From: Priapulus caudatus
Taxonomy: Eukaryota > Priapulida > Priapulimorpha > Priapulimorphida > Priapulidae
Direction: 5' to 3'
DNA length: 37,122 bases
Assembly: GCF_000485595.1 (NCBI RefSeq)
Contig: NW_014577139.1
Location: 94,348 to 131,469 of the forward strand
Positions 1 through 9,945 of the stretch are shown piece by piece. The notes under the pieces were generated by a model. That model did no database searches. It saw only the letters and a list, made by a program, of their open reading frames with translations, and was not told where the DNA came from. Every line of letters begins with the position of its first letter. Position 1 is the first letter of the stretch. Both the position numbers and the translations under genes were made by a program.

Positions 1-480
1 AAACCCTCAATCGTAGGTTGACAGCCTGGCGAGACCTTGGCAACGTGTCGTCGTTCTCCTGTATGATCGCACTAGCATGCCACGAGCACTGTCAACGATG
101 CACGTAAAGCAGCTCTTCACAGAAAGCGTCGAGCAATGGGATGCTCTCCCGCCAACTCGAGAAGCCTCAGACAGCACATCAGGAGAACTGCCTACCAGCT
201 GGCTATTGTTGGGGCCAGTGATGCCGTTCTGCAGCTGAAATCCATCCCCTAGCGAATGGCGGTGGGTTGAAGATGTGATACTGGCTGGAACGTCTGCCTG
301 GACAACCTCCGGAGGCAACGCCAAGTATGCGGCAACTCTCAGCATGCGGCTGCAAGAAGGGATGCAGAGGACAATGCAATGTGTTTGAGGCTGTACTCCA
401 GGCCACGTTACTACGCCACTGCCGCGGACGTGTGCTTCGGGGATGTAGATCTTTGCAGTTTCATTGGATGGCTTTCTCCG
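1..480 (+). pseudogene. Decayed C-terminal end of a CXC-tailed mobile-element-type gene
   Basis: Pieces of one protein end can be read in successive frames on the plus strand. About 59-175 gives YDRTSMPRALS and then VKQLFTESVEQWDALPPTRE. About 181-260 gives RRTAYQLAIVGASDAVLQL. About 246-280 gives PSPSEWRWVED. From about 300 comes LPEATPSMRQLSACGCKKGC followed by RGQC, and then a degenerate Cys-poor remainder. The order (P-P-T-x-x-A helix, S-P-S-x-W-x-W, L-P-x-A, then CGCKKGC) is the C-terminal layout of a large family of uncharacterised invertebrate proteins. It is also the layout of the gene at 26268-28463, but a different subfamily. At least two frameshifts and an in-frame stop near 236 break it. 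The CXC half after RGQC has lost several cysteines. The gene continues off the left edge. Family recall is from memory; the decay is seen directly. Confidence 0.55.
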
Positions 481-1590
481 CATGGCGAATTGTTATATTT
501 CCAATATGATGTAGACATGTACCCACTGAACAATGCTAAGCGTAAAATATAAATGTATGACTATATATTAGGGTAAACGCACTTCCACAGTGGCAGTACA
601 GTTTAATGTTATAAACTGATCATTTTCAGATTGCAAAATACAGACAAAACTCATTAAAAAAAAAATGTTGCGTAATTGTTGCCTGATAGGCCAAATGAAT
701 CGGTTATGTAAGGTGTATGACCTTGAATTGGCATCCCAGATTATATTTTAAGTGATATTGCATCATATACATGCATCTCCAGTTCAAAACGTTGCACAAC
801 TTCTACAGATTATGTGTTATGTAATACCCGATCACGGGCATTTTGTAAAATGGCCGCCATTTTGGCCCCCAGGAGGAATATGCAATGTCCAAAATATTCA
901 AAAATATTCCTAGTGATATGTAATAAATGTGAGCCAAATTATATGTTTTTATCATCAAACCCACAATTTTTTCACATATCTGCTGCACTAGAGCAGATTT
1001 TAAAACGTAAATATTTCTCCAAACGTATGGATATCACCTCATTTAACCAAATTAGTTGGTCAATTTGGCAGAGTTCTGCACCAGTGAAGTCACCATAGAT
1101 AACATTATCAAAAAGATGAAGAGCACCTGTTTTAACAAACTTAATTCTTTATACCATGTTATACATATATCCGAATGTATACATAGACAAATTACAATTT
1201 TAAAAATACAAATTAACGAAAATGAACCACTAACAGTGTGTGTTGTGCCGCTTTTTAGATTCAACTGACCACTGAGTGCATAATAGAAAAATGTATAAAT
1301 TTGGCATAGTTTAACCTGGTATTAACAAAGTTTTAGCCTTTGTCCGCTAGATGGCTACATTCGTGGAAATTCGGCTGTTCTACTTTTCTGACATCACCCC
1401 ACTGCTAAAATTATCGCCCGTATTACGGCCTATTTATCGTCATTATATCGACAAACATGGTTGGATTTAACAAATATGGATAAGCCTATGTTGGTGTCCG
1501 ACACACGGGCTATACACTGAGATCGGCGGCGTGGGCTTGATGCTCACCGCGGCGAAGATGACCGCGTCAGAAAATCTGCCTCTCCTCTCT
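481..1590. other. AT-rich stretch without a recognised gene
   Basis: I see no coding domain and no repeat boundary here. The stretch holds scattered short open frames in both directions, an A9 run near 655, and a GGCCGCCATTTTGG segment near 849. It may be the 3' flank of the relic at the left edge. Confidence 0.5.
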
Positions 1591-1610
1591 TATAATATAG
1601 ATATGGTTCT

Positions 1611-1890
1611 AGGACAATTACCCCCGGACAATTACCCAACGGACAATTACCCCCATCCATTTCACCCCCGGACAATCACCCCCGGACACTTTTACCCCCG
1701 GACAATTACCCCCGGACATTTACCACCGCCGAACTTTTACCCCCCGGGACAATTCACCCCCGGAATTTACCCCCCCTTCCCTCTGGACAATTTACTCTCC
1801 GGACATTTACCCCCCGGACAATTACGCCCCGCCGGCATTTACCCCCGGATATTACCCTTCGGACAGTTTACCCCCGGCAATTACTCACTT
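1611..1890 (+). repeat. Left array of the GGACAATTACCCCC motif
   Basis: About 17-19 imperfect copies of ACCCCCGGACAATTA, alternating with GGACATTT and GGACACTTTT variants. Unit length drifts between about 13 and 18 bp. It is the inverted counterpart of the array at 4526-4815. The apparent proline-rich open frame through it is a by-product of the repeat. Confidence 0.85.
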
Positions 1891-1919
1891 GCGTAGTTGT
1901 TTATTATTCAATTGTTGAA

Positions 1920-4345
1920 CAGTTGATAAAGGGAGGGAGGTCGAGGAGAAGCGGAGAAGGTGGTGGAGGAGCGGCGAGGCGGGAGAGCGTGCGGAAGAAG
2001 ATGGTGGAGGAGGAGGAGGGCGGAGAAGGTAGAAAATGGAGGAGGAGAGGAGGTGGAGGAGGAGGGTAGGAGGATGAGGACGTGAGAGGAGGAAGAAGGG
2101 GAGATGCTGGTGGAGGAGGAGGAGAGGAGAAGGTGTGAGCGGGAGGAGGAGGAGAGGAGTAAGGTGAGGAGCGAGCGAGGAGGAAGGAGAGGTGGAGGAT
2201 GGCCAAGCCGAGAGCGAGGTGGGAGGAGCGAAAAGAGGAGGTGGAGGAGGAGAGAAGTGGGGCAGAAGGTGCCGTACGTGGAGGAGGCAGGAGAGGGCGG
2301 GAGTGGAGGAGGAGAGAGGGAGGAGGGAGAATTAGAGGAGGAGGAGGAGGAGGAAAGAGATGGAGGAGCAGGAGGCGGGAGAACGTGGCGACGAAGTTGG
2401 TGGTGGGGAGATGCGGGGAGTAAAGGTGGAGGAGAGCGGAGCGAGGGAGGCAGGAGCGAGGGGGGAGGAGTGAGAAGGAGGAGGCAGGATGAGGAGGAGG
2501 AGAGGAGGGAGGCTAGGGGTGAGACGTGTGCCGGATAATGTTGCGTGGAAGGGAGGAGGAGGGGAGAATGGTGGAGGAGGAAGGAGGAGCAGAGGAGGTG
2601 GAGGAGGAGCGAGAGGAGGAGGAGGAGGAGGGCAGAAGAGGTGGAGAGGAGGAGGAGGAGTGAGGAGGAGGTAGGAGAGAAGGTGGAGGAGGGCAGAAGG
2701 TGGGAAACGCGGGGAGAATGTTGGTGGAGAGCGAGCGGGGAGGAGGGGAAAAGGTGGTGGAGTAGCGTAGGGTTAGCAAAGGGGAGGACAGTAGCGGAGT
2801 AGGAAGGCGGAGGAGAAGGTAGTGGAGAGGAGGAGCAGAGTAAGCAGGAGGCGAGAGGAGGAGGAAGCGGGGAGGAGAGCGAGAGGAGGTGACGCGTGAG
2901 GAGGAGGGGGAGAAAGTGGGGAAGAAGGGGGGGTCGTGGAGGAGGATGGCAGGCGAGAAGCGTGAGAGGAGCGAGGAGGGCGAGGTGAGAAGGTGGAGGA
3001 GGAGCGAGAAGTAGAGTAGGTGAGGAGGAGGGAGGTTGAGAGGAGGAGGTACGGAGGGCCAGGTGGTGGACAGTGAGAAGGAGAGAAGGTGGTGGAGGAA
3101 GAGGCAGAGGCAGTAGAAGAGGTGGAGGAGGAGGAGGAGGATGGAGCGAGGGAGGAGGAGTGGGGGAGGGATCGAAGAGGGGAGAAGGGTGGGAAGAAGG
3201 TGGTGGAGGCAGAGGAGCTGGAGCAAGGTGGATGAGGAATGGAGGAGGAGAGGAGGCAAGAGGAGGGGAAGGAGGAGGAGGAGGAGGAGGGACGGTTGGA
3301 GGGGATGAGGAGATGAGGGGCGAGAGGAGGTTAAGACGGAGGCAGGAGGCGGGAAAGCGTGGGGAGAAGGTGGTGTGAGGAGGAGAGAGGGGAAGAAGGT
3401 GGAGGCAGAGGCAGAGGGGAGGAAGGTAGAGGCAGGAGGAGCGAGTGACGGAGGCATGGGCACGAGGAGCGAGAGGAGGTGCGGATGAGCAGGATGCGGA
3501 AAAGAACGTGGGTGCAGAAGGTGGTGAGCAGGACGCGGAAAGGAGGGGAGAAGGTGGAGGAGGAAGGAGGAGGTAGAGAACGGTGGCAGGATGGAGGTGG
3601 TAGAGAAGGGGGGGTAGTGCGAGCGCCCAGTGGTGGCTAGGAGGAAGGAGAACGGTGGTGGAGAGCGAGAAAGGATGGAGCTAGAGAGGTGGAGGAGGAG
3701 GAGAAGAGGGAAGGGGATAGGGGGGGGGATGCCGGAGAAGGTGGTGGGGAGCGAGGAGGGGGAGAGGTGGCAGAAGGAGGAGGAGCCCGTGCGAGGAGGA
3801 GGGAGGAGAAGCGCGAGTAGAGAGTGGGGAGGGAGAGGAGAAAACGTGGGGAGAGCGTGGCTGGAGGTGGAGGAATGGAGGGGGAGATAGGTGGAGGAGG
3901 AGGCGTGGAGAAGGTAGAGGAGGAAGAGGCAGTGTGGAGGCGCAGGCAGGTAGTGGGAGAGGGGGAGAACGTGGCAGAAAGTGGTAGAGCAGGAGGGGAA
4001 GGCAGGGTAGAAGGTGGAGGAGGAGGAGCGAGGAGGAGGGAGGAGGTAGGAGGAGGAGGGGCAGGAGGTAGAGAAGTGGAGGAGGAGTAGCGGAATGGAG
4101 CAAGGTGGAGGAGGAGGGGAGATGCGAGTAGAGGAGGTGGGAGAGCAGCGCAGGCAGAGGAGGTGGGGAGGAAGAGGGCCGAGAAAGTGGGAGAAGTGGT
4201 AGAGGAGGAGGGGAAGGAGAGGAGGGGGAGAAGGAAGAGGGAAGGTGGAAGTAAGGTGGTGGAAGAGGAGGCAGGGCGAGAAGCGTGTGAGAAGGAGGGG
4301 AGGAGGAGAAGAGGAGAAGAGGGAGCGAGAAGAGAGTGGAAGGAG
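1920..4345 (+). repeat. 2.4-kb purine-rich (GGA/GAA) degenerate minisatellite
   Basis: The plus strand is almost all A and G, with recurring GGTGGAGGAGGAG, GAGAAGGTGGTGGAG and GAGCGAGGAGG blocks in shuffled order. I could not fix one period by eye. Mirror-like polypurine tracts of this kind can form triplex (H-DNA) or G-quadruplex structures. Glu/Gly/Arg-rich frames on plus and Pro/Ser-rich frames on minus are artefacts of composition, not genes. Confidence 0.85.
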
Positions 4346-4515
4346 GCGCCTCTACCTTCCTCCTTCTCCTCCTTCTCCATCACATTCTTCCCTCCTCCTC
4401 TTCCTCCTCCCTTCAACCCCCACCTTGCCCCCTCTACCTCTTCTTACGTCCTCCGCTACCCCTTTACTCCTGCTTCTTCACATCCTTCTCCGTCGTCCTC
4501 TAACTCCTGCCTCTA
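4346..4515. repeat. Pyrimidine-rich segment, inverted against the purine array
   Basis: At about 4345 the plus strand changes abruptly from purine (GGAAGGAGGCG) to pyrimidine (CCTCTACCTTCCTCC, CTTCTCCTCC and so on). It stays pyrimidine-rich until the GTCCGG array begins. It reads as the complement of the purine repeat and so as the inner part of the right inverted arm. Confidence 0.7.
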
Positions 4516-4525
4516 AAGGACCGGC

Positions 4526-4815
4526 GCGGATAATGTCCGGGGGGCACTAAATGTCCGGGTGGTATATGTCCGGAGGGTTGATTGTCCGGCGGGGCTAAGT
4601 GTCCGGGGTGGTTAATTGTCGCGTGGCGCGTAAGTGGGGGGGGGGGGTGGGTAAATGTCCGTGGGAATGATCTGTCTGGGGGATAAATGTTCCGTGGGGT
4701 ATTGTCGGCGGATTAATGTCCGGGCGGTGATTTTCCGCGGGGGTAAAGTGCCCGGGGGCGTGAATGGCCAGGGAGGTAAATGTCCGGGGCCTTATTGTCC
4801 GAGGGGTATTTGTCC
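4526..4815 (-). repeat. Right array of the motif, inverted
   Basis: Tandem imperfect copies of TAAATGTCCGGGGGG and TAATTGTCCGGCGGG, the reverse complement of the motif at 1611-1890. The array ends in TATTTGTCCAGATACCATAG, which mirrors the start of the left array. Confidence 0.85.
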
Positions 4816-4835
4816 AGATACCATAGATATATACC

Positions 4836-5063
4836 TGCACATACACACACAAACACACACACATACATACAACTTATAAACGCACGCACACACGTACGCA
4901 CGAACACACATAGGCACATACACACAACACAACACACACACACACGCGCGCACACACACATACAGCCCACCTATGCATGCAAGCAAGCACGCACGCACAC
5001 AGGCAGGCTCGCACACACAGATACGTACACGCACACGCACACGCACGCGCGTGCGCACTCATA
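4836..5063. repeat. Interrupted CA/CG-rich microsatellite
   Basis: ACACAC, ACGCAC, ACATAC and GCAAGCACGCACGCAC variants run for about 230 bp directly after the foldback-like element. No gene is supported here. Confidence 0.85.
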
Positions 5064-5089
5064 CATATTAACAACAAACCTATCAGACA

Positions 5090-6030
5090 AACAAAAACTT
5101 ATCACGCGTGTCAGGCACTGGTTCTTTTTCCGTCGCACAATCAGCCAAAAACTGCTGCGGGTGAGGGCAAGCCTCTCAAACCCGTAACGATTCCTCGCTA
5201 GTGGGAACTGTGCTGCCTACCGGCGGCATGCGGACTACGCGAAAAAGTTTGGCCGCATGGGCGAAGGATTGTCGGGCGATACCGTCGCCTGCGCGCGGGT
5301 TGTCGCCGGTAAACAGCCATCCAACACCTCTATGGGCACGTGGCGCCATCTGCTTGTTTGTGGGAGTAGGCGACGGAGGAGGGAAGCTTGCACAGCTGAG
5401 GTGGCTGGCCAGAGACGGCCCTAGTGAGGCTGGAATGCGATTCCGCGCGCGGCGGCATTCGCCCGCGACTTCATACATACAGTGAGGACCCGCGATAGTA
5501 AAGGACGGCGTTGGAATTGTAGCTCGCCGATCGTCTGCCGCGGGCCGTGCCACGTCGGCGCGCCGTCTGCACGTACACGGCGCTCGCCGGCAGCCCGGAG
5601 TAGCTGGCGGCTCGTGACCCGCCGTGACCGAACGCGTTCACCATTGGACACGTTGGGACGCCTCTCGCGGTTCGCGTGCTATTAGCCGGCGCCACCGTTC
5701 GCCGTCCACGCCGTACCATGATGTGTTAGGTGCCATCATTGCCGGCCGGGCCCAGATACACGGGCAACCTGTAACGTCGGCGGGCACTTGCGTCCGCACG
5801 GCAGGGACAGTCCTTCTGTTGCCGCTGCCGACCGCCGCTGCAATACAAAAGTGGCGGAATCCTCCTCGTCGTGTGCTGTTGGCGCACCGCTGGGACGACG
5901 CTCGCGACGGACACCGGTCGTGCGTGACTGCGGCGAAAAAGCAAAGCAAACGTCGAATGTCGCGCTAAATTATGCGCAACTGGTATAATTGTCATTACGC
6001 CGTCTATCTAATTACAGACGCGTGTGCGTA
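5090..6030. other. CpG-rich unassigned stretch
   Basis: Compared with its AT-rich surroundings this kilobase is rich in C, G and CpG (for example GCGCGCGGGTTGTCGCCGG near 5291 and GGCGCGCCGTCTGCACG near 5556). Overlapping frames of 60-125 codons are open on both strands, none with a domain I recognise. The longest is on minus at 5176-5553. High CpG opens spurious frames, so I do not call a gene. It could be a promoter-type CpG island, a decayed element or an unrecognised exon. Confidence 0.35.
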
Positions 6031-6183
6031 GAAGGCTATGGGCCATTTACATCATCCAGCGCCGACGTTTTGTTTTAGCGTATCGCACCAAGCTTCCAAA
6101 AAACGTATATTGCAGCACGCAAACTCCACACAGCTCGCTATCAGAGCCTCCGCTGATGCGCTGAATTTAGAAAAATGCCTGAC

Positions 6184-6220
6184 AAAACACACACAACACA
6201 CCCACCACACACACACACAA

Positions 6221-6267
<47 letters not shown>

Positions 6268-6274
6268 ACACACG

Positions 6275-6328
<54 letters not shown>

Positions 6329-6448
6329 TTCTCTCCTCTCCCCCTCGCTCTCCATCTCTCTCCTCTCTCTATCTCTGCCCTTCTCTTTCACACACACTCT
6401 CTGTCTCTCTTTCCTTCTCCCTTCTCTCCCCCTATCTCTCTCTCTCGC

Positions 6449-6482
<34 letters not shown>
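6184..6482. repeat. Compound microsatellite (CA)n-(CT)n-(TA)n
   Basis: CA repeats at about 6184-6272 pass into CT repeats at about 6275-6440 and then (TA)n at about 6451-6482. The three tracts adjoin without unique sequence. Open frames across them are spurious. Confidence 0.95.
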
Positions 6483-6484
<2 letters not shown>

Positions 6485-7500
6485 TAAATGCCGATAATAG
6501 ATCTTCTTTGTTGATGGTTGGCGTTAATTACTCTTCTTAATTTGACCATCCTCTTTACTTGTGGAGCTTGTTCCCAGAAAGGTATTTTTAAGCAATTTAC
6601 AAACAGATGCGTGCGTTCTAGTGACATCCACTGCACAAATAGAGCGAATTTTTTTACGAATATGAGGATAGGCTTGCTACACATGCATTGCTGCTCCGGG
6701 ATGTTTAACAACAAGACATATTTTGTAGATTGAACCATACTGTAACCGTTCGCGCGCCCGTGTATTGGTTATACATTCATCTGATTACGGTTTGCCTGCA
6801 TGAACGCCATAAAACCATAACATCACCGCGAGGCGCATATAGCCACTGAATCACGCATTGTCACGTACTCGCCGATGCACCTAGTTGCCATTGGCTAATC
6901 TTATCCGCCGGGCGTGTTGAGATAATTTAGGGTATATTGAACCTGAAAATAATTAACCCTTGCCCTACCCGCCAAACTCAACCCCATAACTTATTACACT
7001 AACGGAAAACATGCTTATGCGTTACACTAAACAGACTTGATTCTTCAGAAATCCGCCGGGCGCTTCTCCGTATTGTGCCCCACCGTGATTTGTGACGTAA
7101 GTAACGTAATTTTCAAGCATCAGATATCTTATATAGAGACTATATAGAGACTATGTAGATTATCTAGAGACTCTATATAGAGTCTAACTAGTATATATAT
7201 TTCTATGATACTAACACAAGTGGTCCGCACCTCACGCGAAGGAAGACGAATTAGAAAAAGGCATTGCACCACTTTGTGTATATAGTAGTTGTATGTGTGT
7301 TAATCGCATGAAATGGACATTGTTTGATACGCTTAAATACACATGCAATTTTCATAGCGGTCGATCAGTATAGAATATCAATCTAGGTACATTTGATCGC
7401 CACGCTAACGCTACATCAAGCCAGACCAGATTCAGTAATAGTTTGAGAAATTTTGCGTAGATGTAGGTCTATACATGTTTGCTTGCGAAACGAAACAGTA
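6483..7500. other. AT-rich stretch without a recognised gene
   Basis: Short open frames of about 70-84 codons face each other at 6484-6738 without a recognisable domain. At 7130-7195 there are local repeats of TATATAGAGACTA. Nothing else is identifiable. Confidence 0.4.
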
Positions 7501-7508
7501 GTGGGCGT

Positions 7509-7745
7509 CAAGGGCCGTAGCTACGGGGGACCTGGGGGGGGGGGCACGTGCCCCCCTACAAATTTGCTGTGCCCCCCAGGTGCCCCTCCCCCCACTGAAA
7601 ATTCATGCTTGATAAAAAAAAATGACATTACAAACAATCGGCGTTTAGAACAGTATAATACAAAGAAAAGTTATATATTGTGCCCCCCACGAAAATGTAA
7701 GGCCCCCCAGTGCCCCCCGCTGAAAAAATCTTAGCTGCGCCACTG
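7509..7745. mobile_element. hAT-type MITE, 237 bp, with an 8-bp target duplication
   Basis: The element starts CAAGGGCCGTAGCTACGG. It ends CTTAGCTGCGCCACTG, whose complement begins CAGTGGCGCAGCTAAG, so the ends are imperfect terminal inverted repeats of about 16 bp. The identical octamer GTGGGCGT flanks it at 7501-7508 and 7746-7753. An 8-bp duplication and C-A-G-starting ends are hallmarks of hAT transposons. The interior holds runs of C and G (GCCCCCC) and no coding capacity, so it is non-autonomous. Confidence 0.85.
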
Positions 7746-7843
7746 GTGGGCGTCTGGGATTAGAGTTATAGGCCTAGATGTGTTTACTTATAAGAAAATG
7801 TATAAGGCGTCAGATAGGTGGCTTGCAGGGATAAGTAGCTTTG

Positions 7844-7983
7844 TTACCCTCTCATAGTTTACAGTTCACGGTTCGAGTTTCTGTCGCTGTTATGAAGCGA
7901 ACTCATCAAAATTTTACCCTCTCATAGCTTACAGTTCACGTTTCACTTTTCTATCGTTGTTATGGAGCGAAATTCCTATATAA
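7844..7983. repeat. Two-copy tandem repeat, 70-bp unit
   Basis: TACCCTCTCATAG(T/C)TTACAGTTCACG occurs at 7845 and again at 7915. The following GTCGCTGTTATGAAGCGA and ATCGTTGTTATGGAGCGA segments also match. The two units differ by scattered substitutions. Confidence 0.75.
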
Positions 7984-8081
7984 AAATAAACACCATAAAG
8001 CAGAATATAAATATGGGGAAATCGCGCAGAAATGCTTCAGGAAATTTGACATTGTAAAATGTTAACACGTAGAGAGTATAT

Positions 8082-8082
8082 A

Positions 8083-8153
<71 letters not shown>
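8082..8153. repeat. (TAAA)n followed by (TA)n microsatellite
   Basis: About eight TAAA units pass straight into about 20 TA units. Confidence 0.95.
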
Positions 8154-8155
<2 letters not shown>

Positions 8156-8935
8156 CACCTTGTTTTAACTGCTTGCTCTGCAGGTATCTTTCACGGTCGA
8201 GTTTCAATTAGCTATGTCCGACTTGTCTTCCCACGACGCGATTAGCGGCTCACCACGCAGCTGTCGAAAGCAGTAAATAATATACTAGGACCGATAAGCA
8301 CATGGATTGTGCACTTGTGCACTACATTGTAAAACTTTGCACACGCGTACTACATAAGGTCCTGAAGAAGCTTTTGATATAGTGCCAAATAAACAGCCCC
8401 ATCTGGTGGCGTACAGTTAATTTTTGCGGCAGTACGTTTTAATTTATTGAGTGTAGCTATCTTCAAGTTGTAATAAAATAAGGTTGAAGAAACAATGAAA
8501 TGAAAAATGAAATGGTTAAAAATAATGAAAACTGTACGAGTGCACCTGTGAATTACAATTAAGGTAACCACAAGTTTAAATTATAGAATACGTTTAAACG
8601 TATGTTTGCATAAAGTGGGGAACTAATCTGAGCGTTAACGGACGATTATTGATTATAATATAGGTTCTGTGAAAATTTTATCAATATGACATATTTAACC
8701 AATCATTATGTCAAGCCACGGCAATTATGTATAGCTATATAATACGCATACACACACGCGCGCGCTGCTAGCGTTGCATAAATGATCTCCGTTGATCTCT
8801 CTGCATGTATGTGACTCACGCCTTGCGAAGGTACTGGGTGCATCATCTCACCAGATTATATCACGCATATCGATAACAGCGTTCTTGGAACTCTGGGTGC
8901 ACGTGCGCTATTATTTGTTGCGAATATAGTACATC
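8154..8935. other. Non-coding stretch, nothing recognised
   Basis: AT-rich sequence with a short CACACACGCGCGCGC run near 8750. I see no domain, no RNA gene and no element ends. Confidence 0.4.
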
Positions 8936-9945
8936 ATTGACAGCGCCATCGTAACCATCATCGTTATCGCCGTTGTGATCATCGTCATCGCTGTCGTAAT
9001 CATCATCGTTATCGCCGTCGTAATTATCATCGTCATCGCCGTCGTAATCATCATCGCATCGTCCGTCGTAATCATCGTCATCACCGTCGTAATCATCATC
9101 GTCATCGCCGTCGTAATCATCATCGTCATCGCCGTCGTAACCATCATCGTCATCGCGTCGTAATATCAATCCGTCATCGCCGTCGTAATCGTCATCGTTA
9201 CGCGCCGTCGTAACCATCATCGTCATCGCCGTCGTAATCGTCATCGTCATCGCCGCGCTAAACATCATCGTCTGCGCGTAACGTCATCATCGTCATCGCC
9301 GTCGTAACGCATCATCGTCATCGCGTCGTCAACGCATCATCGTCATCGCCCGTCGTAATCATCATCGTCATCGCCGTCGTAATCATCATCGTCATCGCCG
9401 TCGTAATCATCATCGTCATCGCCGTCGTAATCATCATCGTCATCGCCGTCGTAATCATCATCGTCATCGCCGTCGTAATCATCATCGTCATCGCCGTCGT
9501 AATTATCATCGTCATCGCCGTCGTAACCATTATCGTCATCGCCGTCGTAATCATCGCCATCACCGTCGTAATCATCATCGTCATCGCTGTCGTAATCATC
9601 ATCGTCATCGCCGTCGTAACCATCATCGTCATCGCCGTCGTAACCATCATCGTCATCGTCCGTCGAACCATCATCGTCATACGCCGCGTATCATCATCGT
9701 CATCGCCCGTCGTAACCATTCATCGTCATCGCCGTCGTAATCATCATCGTCATCGCCGTCGTAATCATCATCGTCATCGCCGTCGTAACTCATCGCATCG
9801 CCTCGTAAACATCCATCGCGTCATCGCCGTCGAATCGTCATCGTTACCGCCGTCGTAAACATCATCGTCATCGCTGTCGTAATCGTCATCGTCATCGCCG
9901 TCGTAACCAACATTGTCATCGCCGTCGCAACTGTAAGCATAATGA
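8936..9945. repeat. 24-bp minisatellite of about 40 copies
   Basis: The unit is AATCATCATCGTCATC plus GCCGTCGT, 24 bp, with variant positions (AACC, AATT, GCTG) and occasional one-base slips. Because 24 is a multiple of three, it opens repetitive Asp-rich and Met/Thr-rich frames on minus and Ile/Val-rich frames on plus. None starts or ends like a gene. Its right end runs into a dispersed repeat whose second copy (20386-21250) carries only three or four of these units. A few units also appear at about 10848-10888. Confidence 0.95.

Larger units (their letters stand above)
1592..4832. mobile_element. Foldback-like element: inverted arrays around purine-rich DNA
   Basis: The two ends are inverted copies of each other. 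The left end reads ATATGGTTCTAGGACAATTA from about 1600. The complement of the right end reads CTATGGTATCTGGACAAATA from about 4825. Inside each end lies a tandem array of a roughly 14-16-bp motif (CCCCCGGACAATTA), in opposite orientations at 1611-1890 and 4526-4815. Further in, the plus strand is purine-rich at 1920-4345 and then switches to pyrimidine-rich at 4346-4515, as expected if the right arm also contains an inverted stretch of the purine repeat. Long inverted ends made of tandem subrepeats are the known design of foldback elements. No coding gene and no clear target-site duplication were found. The long open frames here (up to about 316 codons) come from low-complexity sequence. Confidence 0.5.

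Noticed and set aside
2104-4416. Long open frames (up to about 316 codons) on both strands
   Set aside because: They lie wholly in polypurine/polypyrimidine repeat, with Glu/Gly/Arg or Pro/Ser/Leu composition and no domain. Stop codons are simply rare in such sequence.
5176-5553. 125-codon minus frame in the CpG-rich stretch as a gene
   Set aside because: No domain is recognised, overlapping frames are equally open, and no splice or promoter evidence was found. It is left as an unassigned stretch.
7815-7880. tRNA-like A and B boxes (TGGCTTGCAGG, GGTTCGAG)
   Set aside because: The B box is incomplete, the paired copy 70 bp on lacks it, and no cloverleaf can be drawn.
8861-9719. Asp-rich and Met/Thr-rich repetitive frames on minus, Ile/Val-rich on plus
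   Set aside because: Each is a translation of the 24-bp unit in a different frame. There are no gene-like ends.
8936-9945. CRISPR-like array
   Set aside because: The units are contiguous without unique spacers, and the context is eukaryotic. It is a minisatellite.
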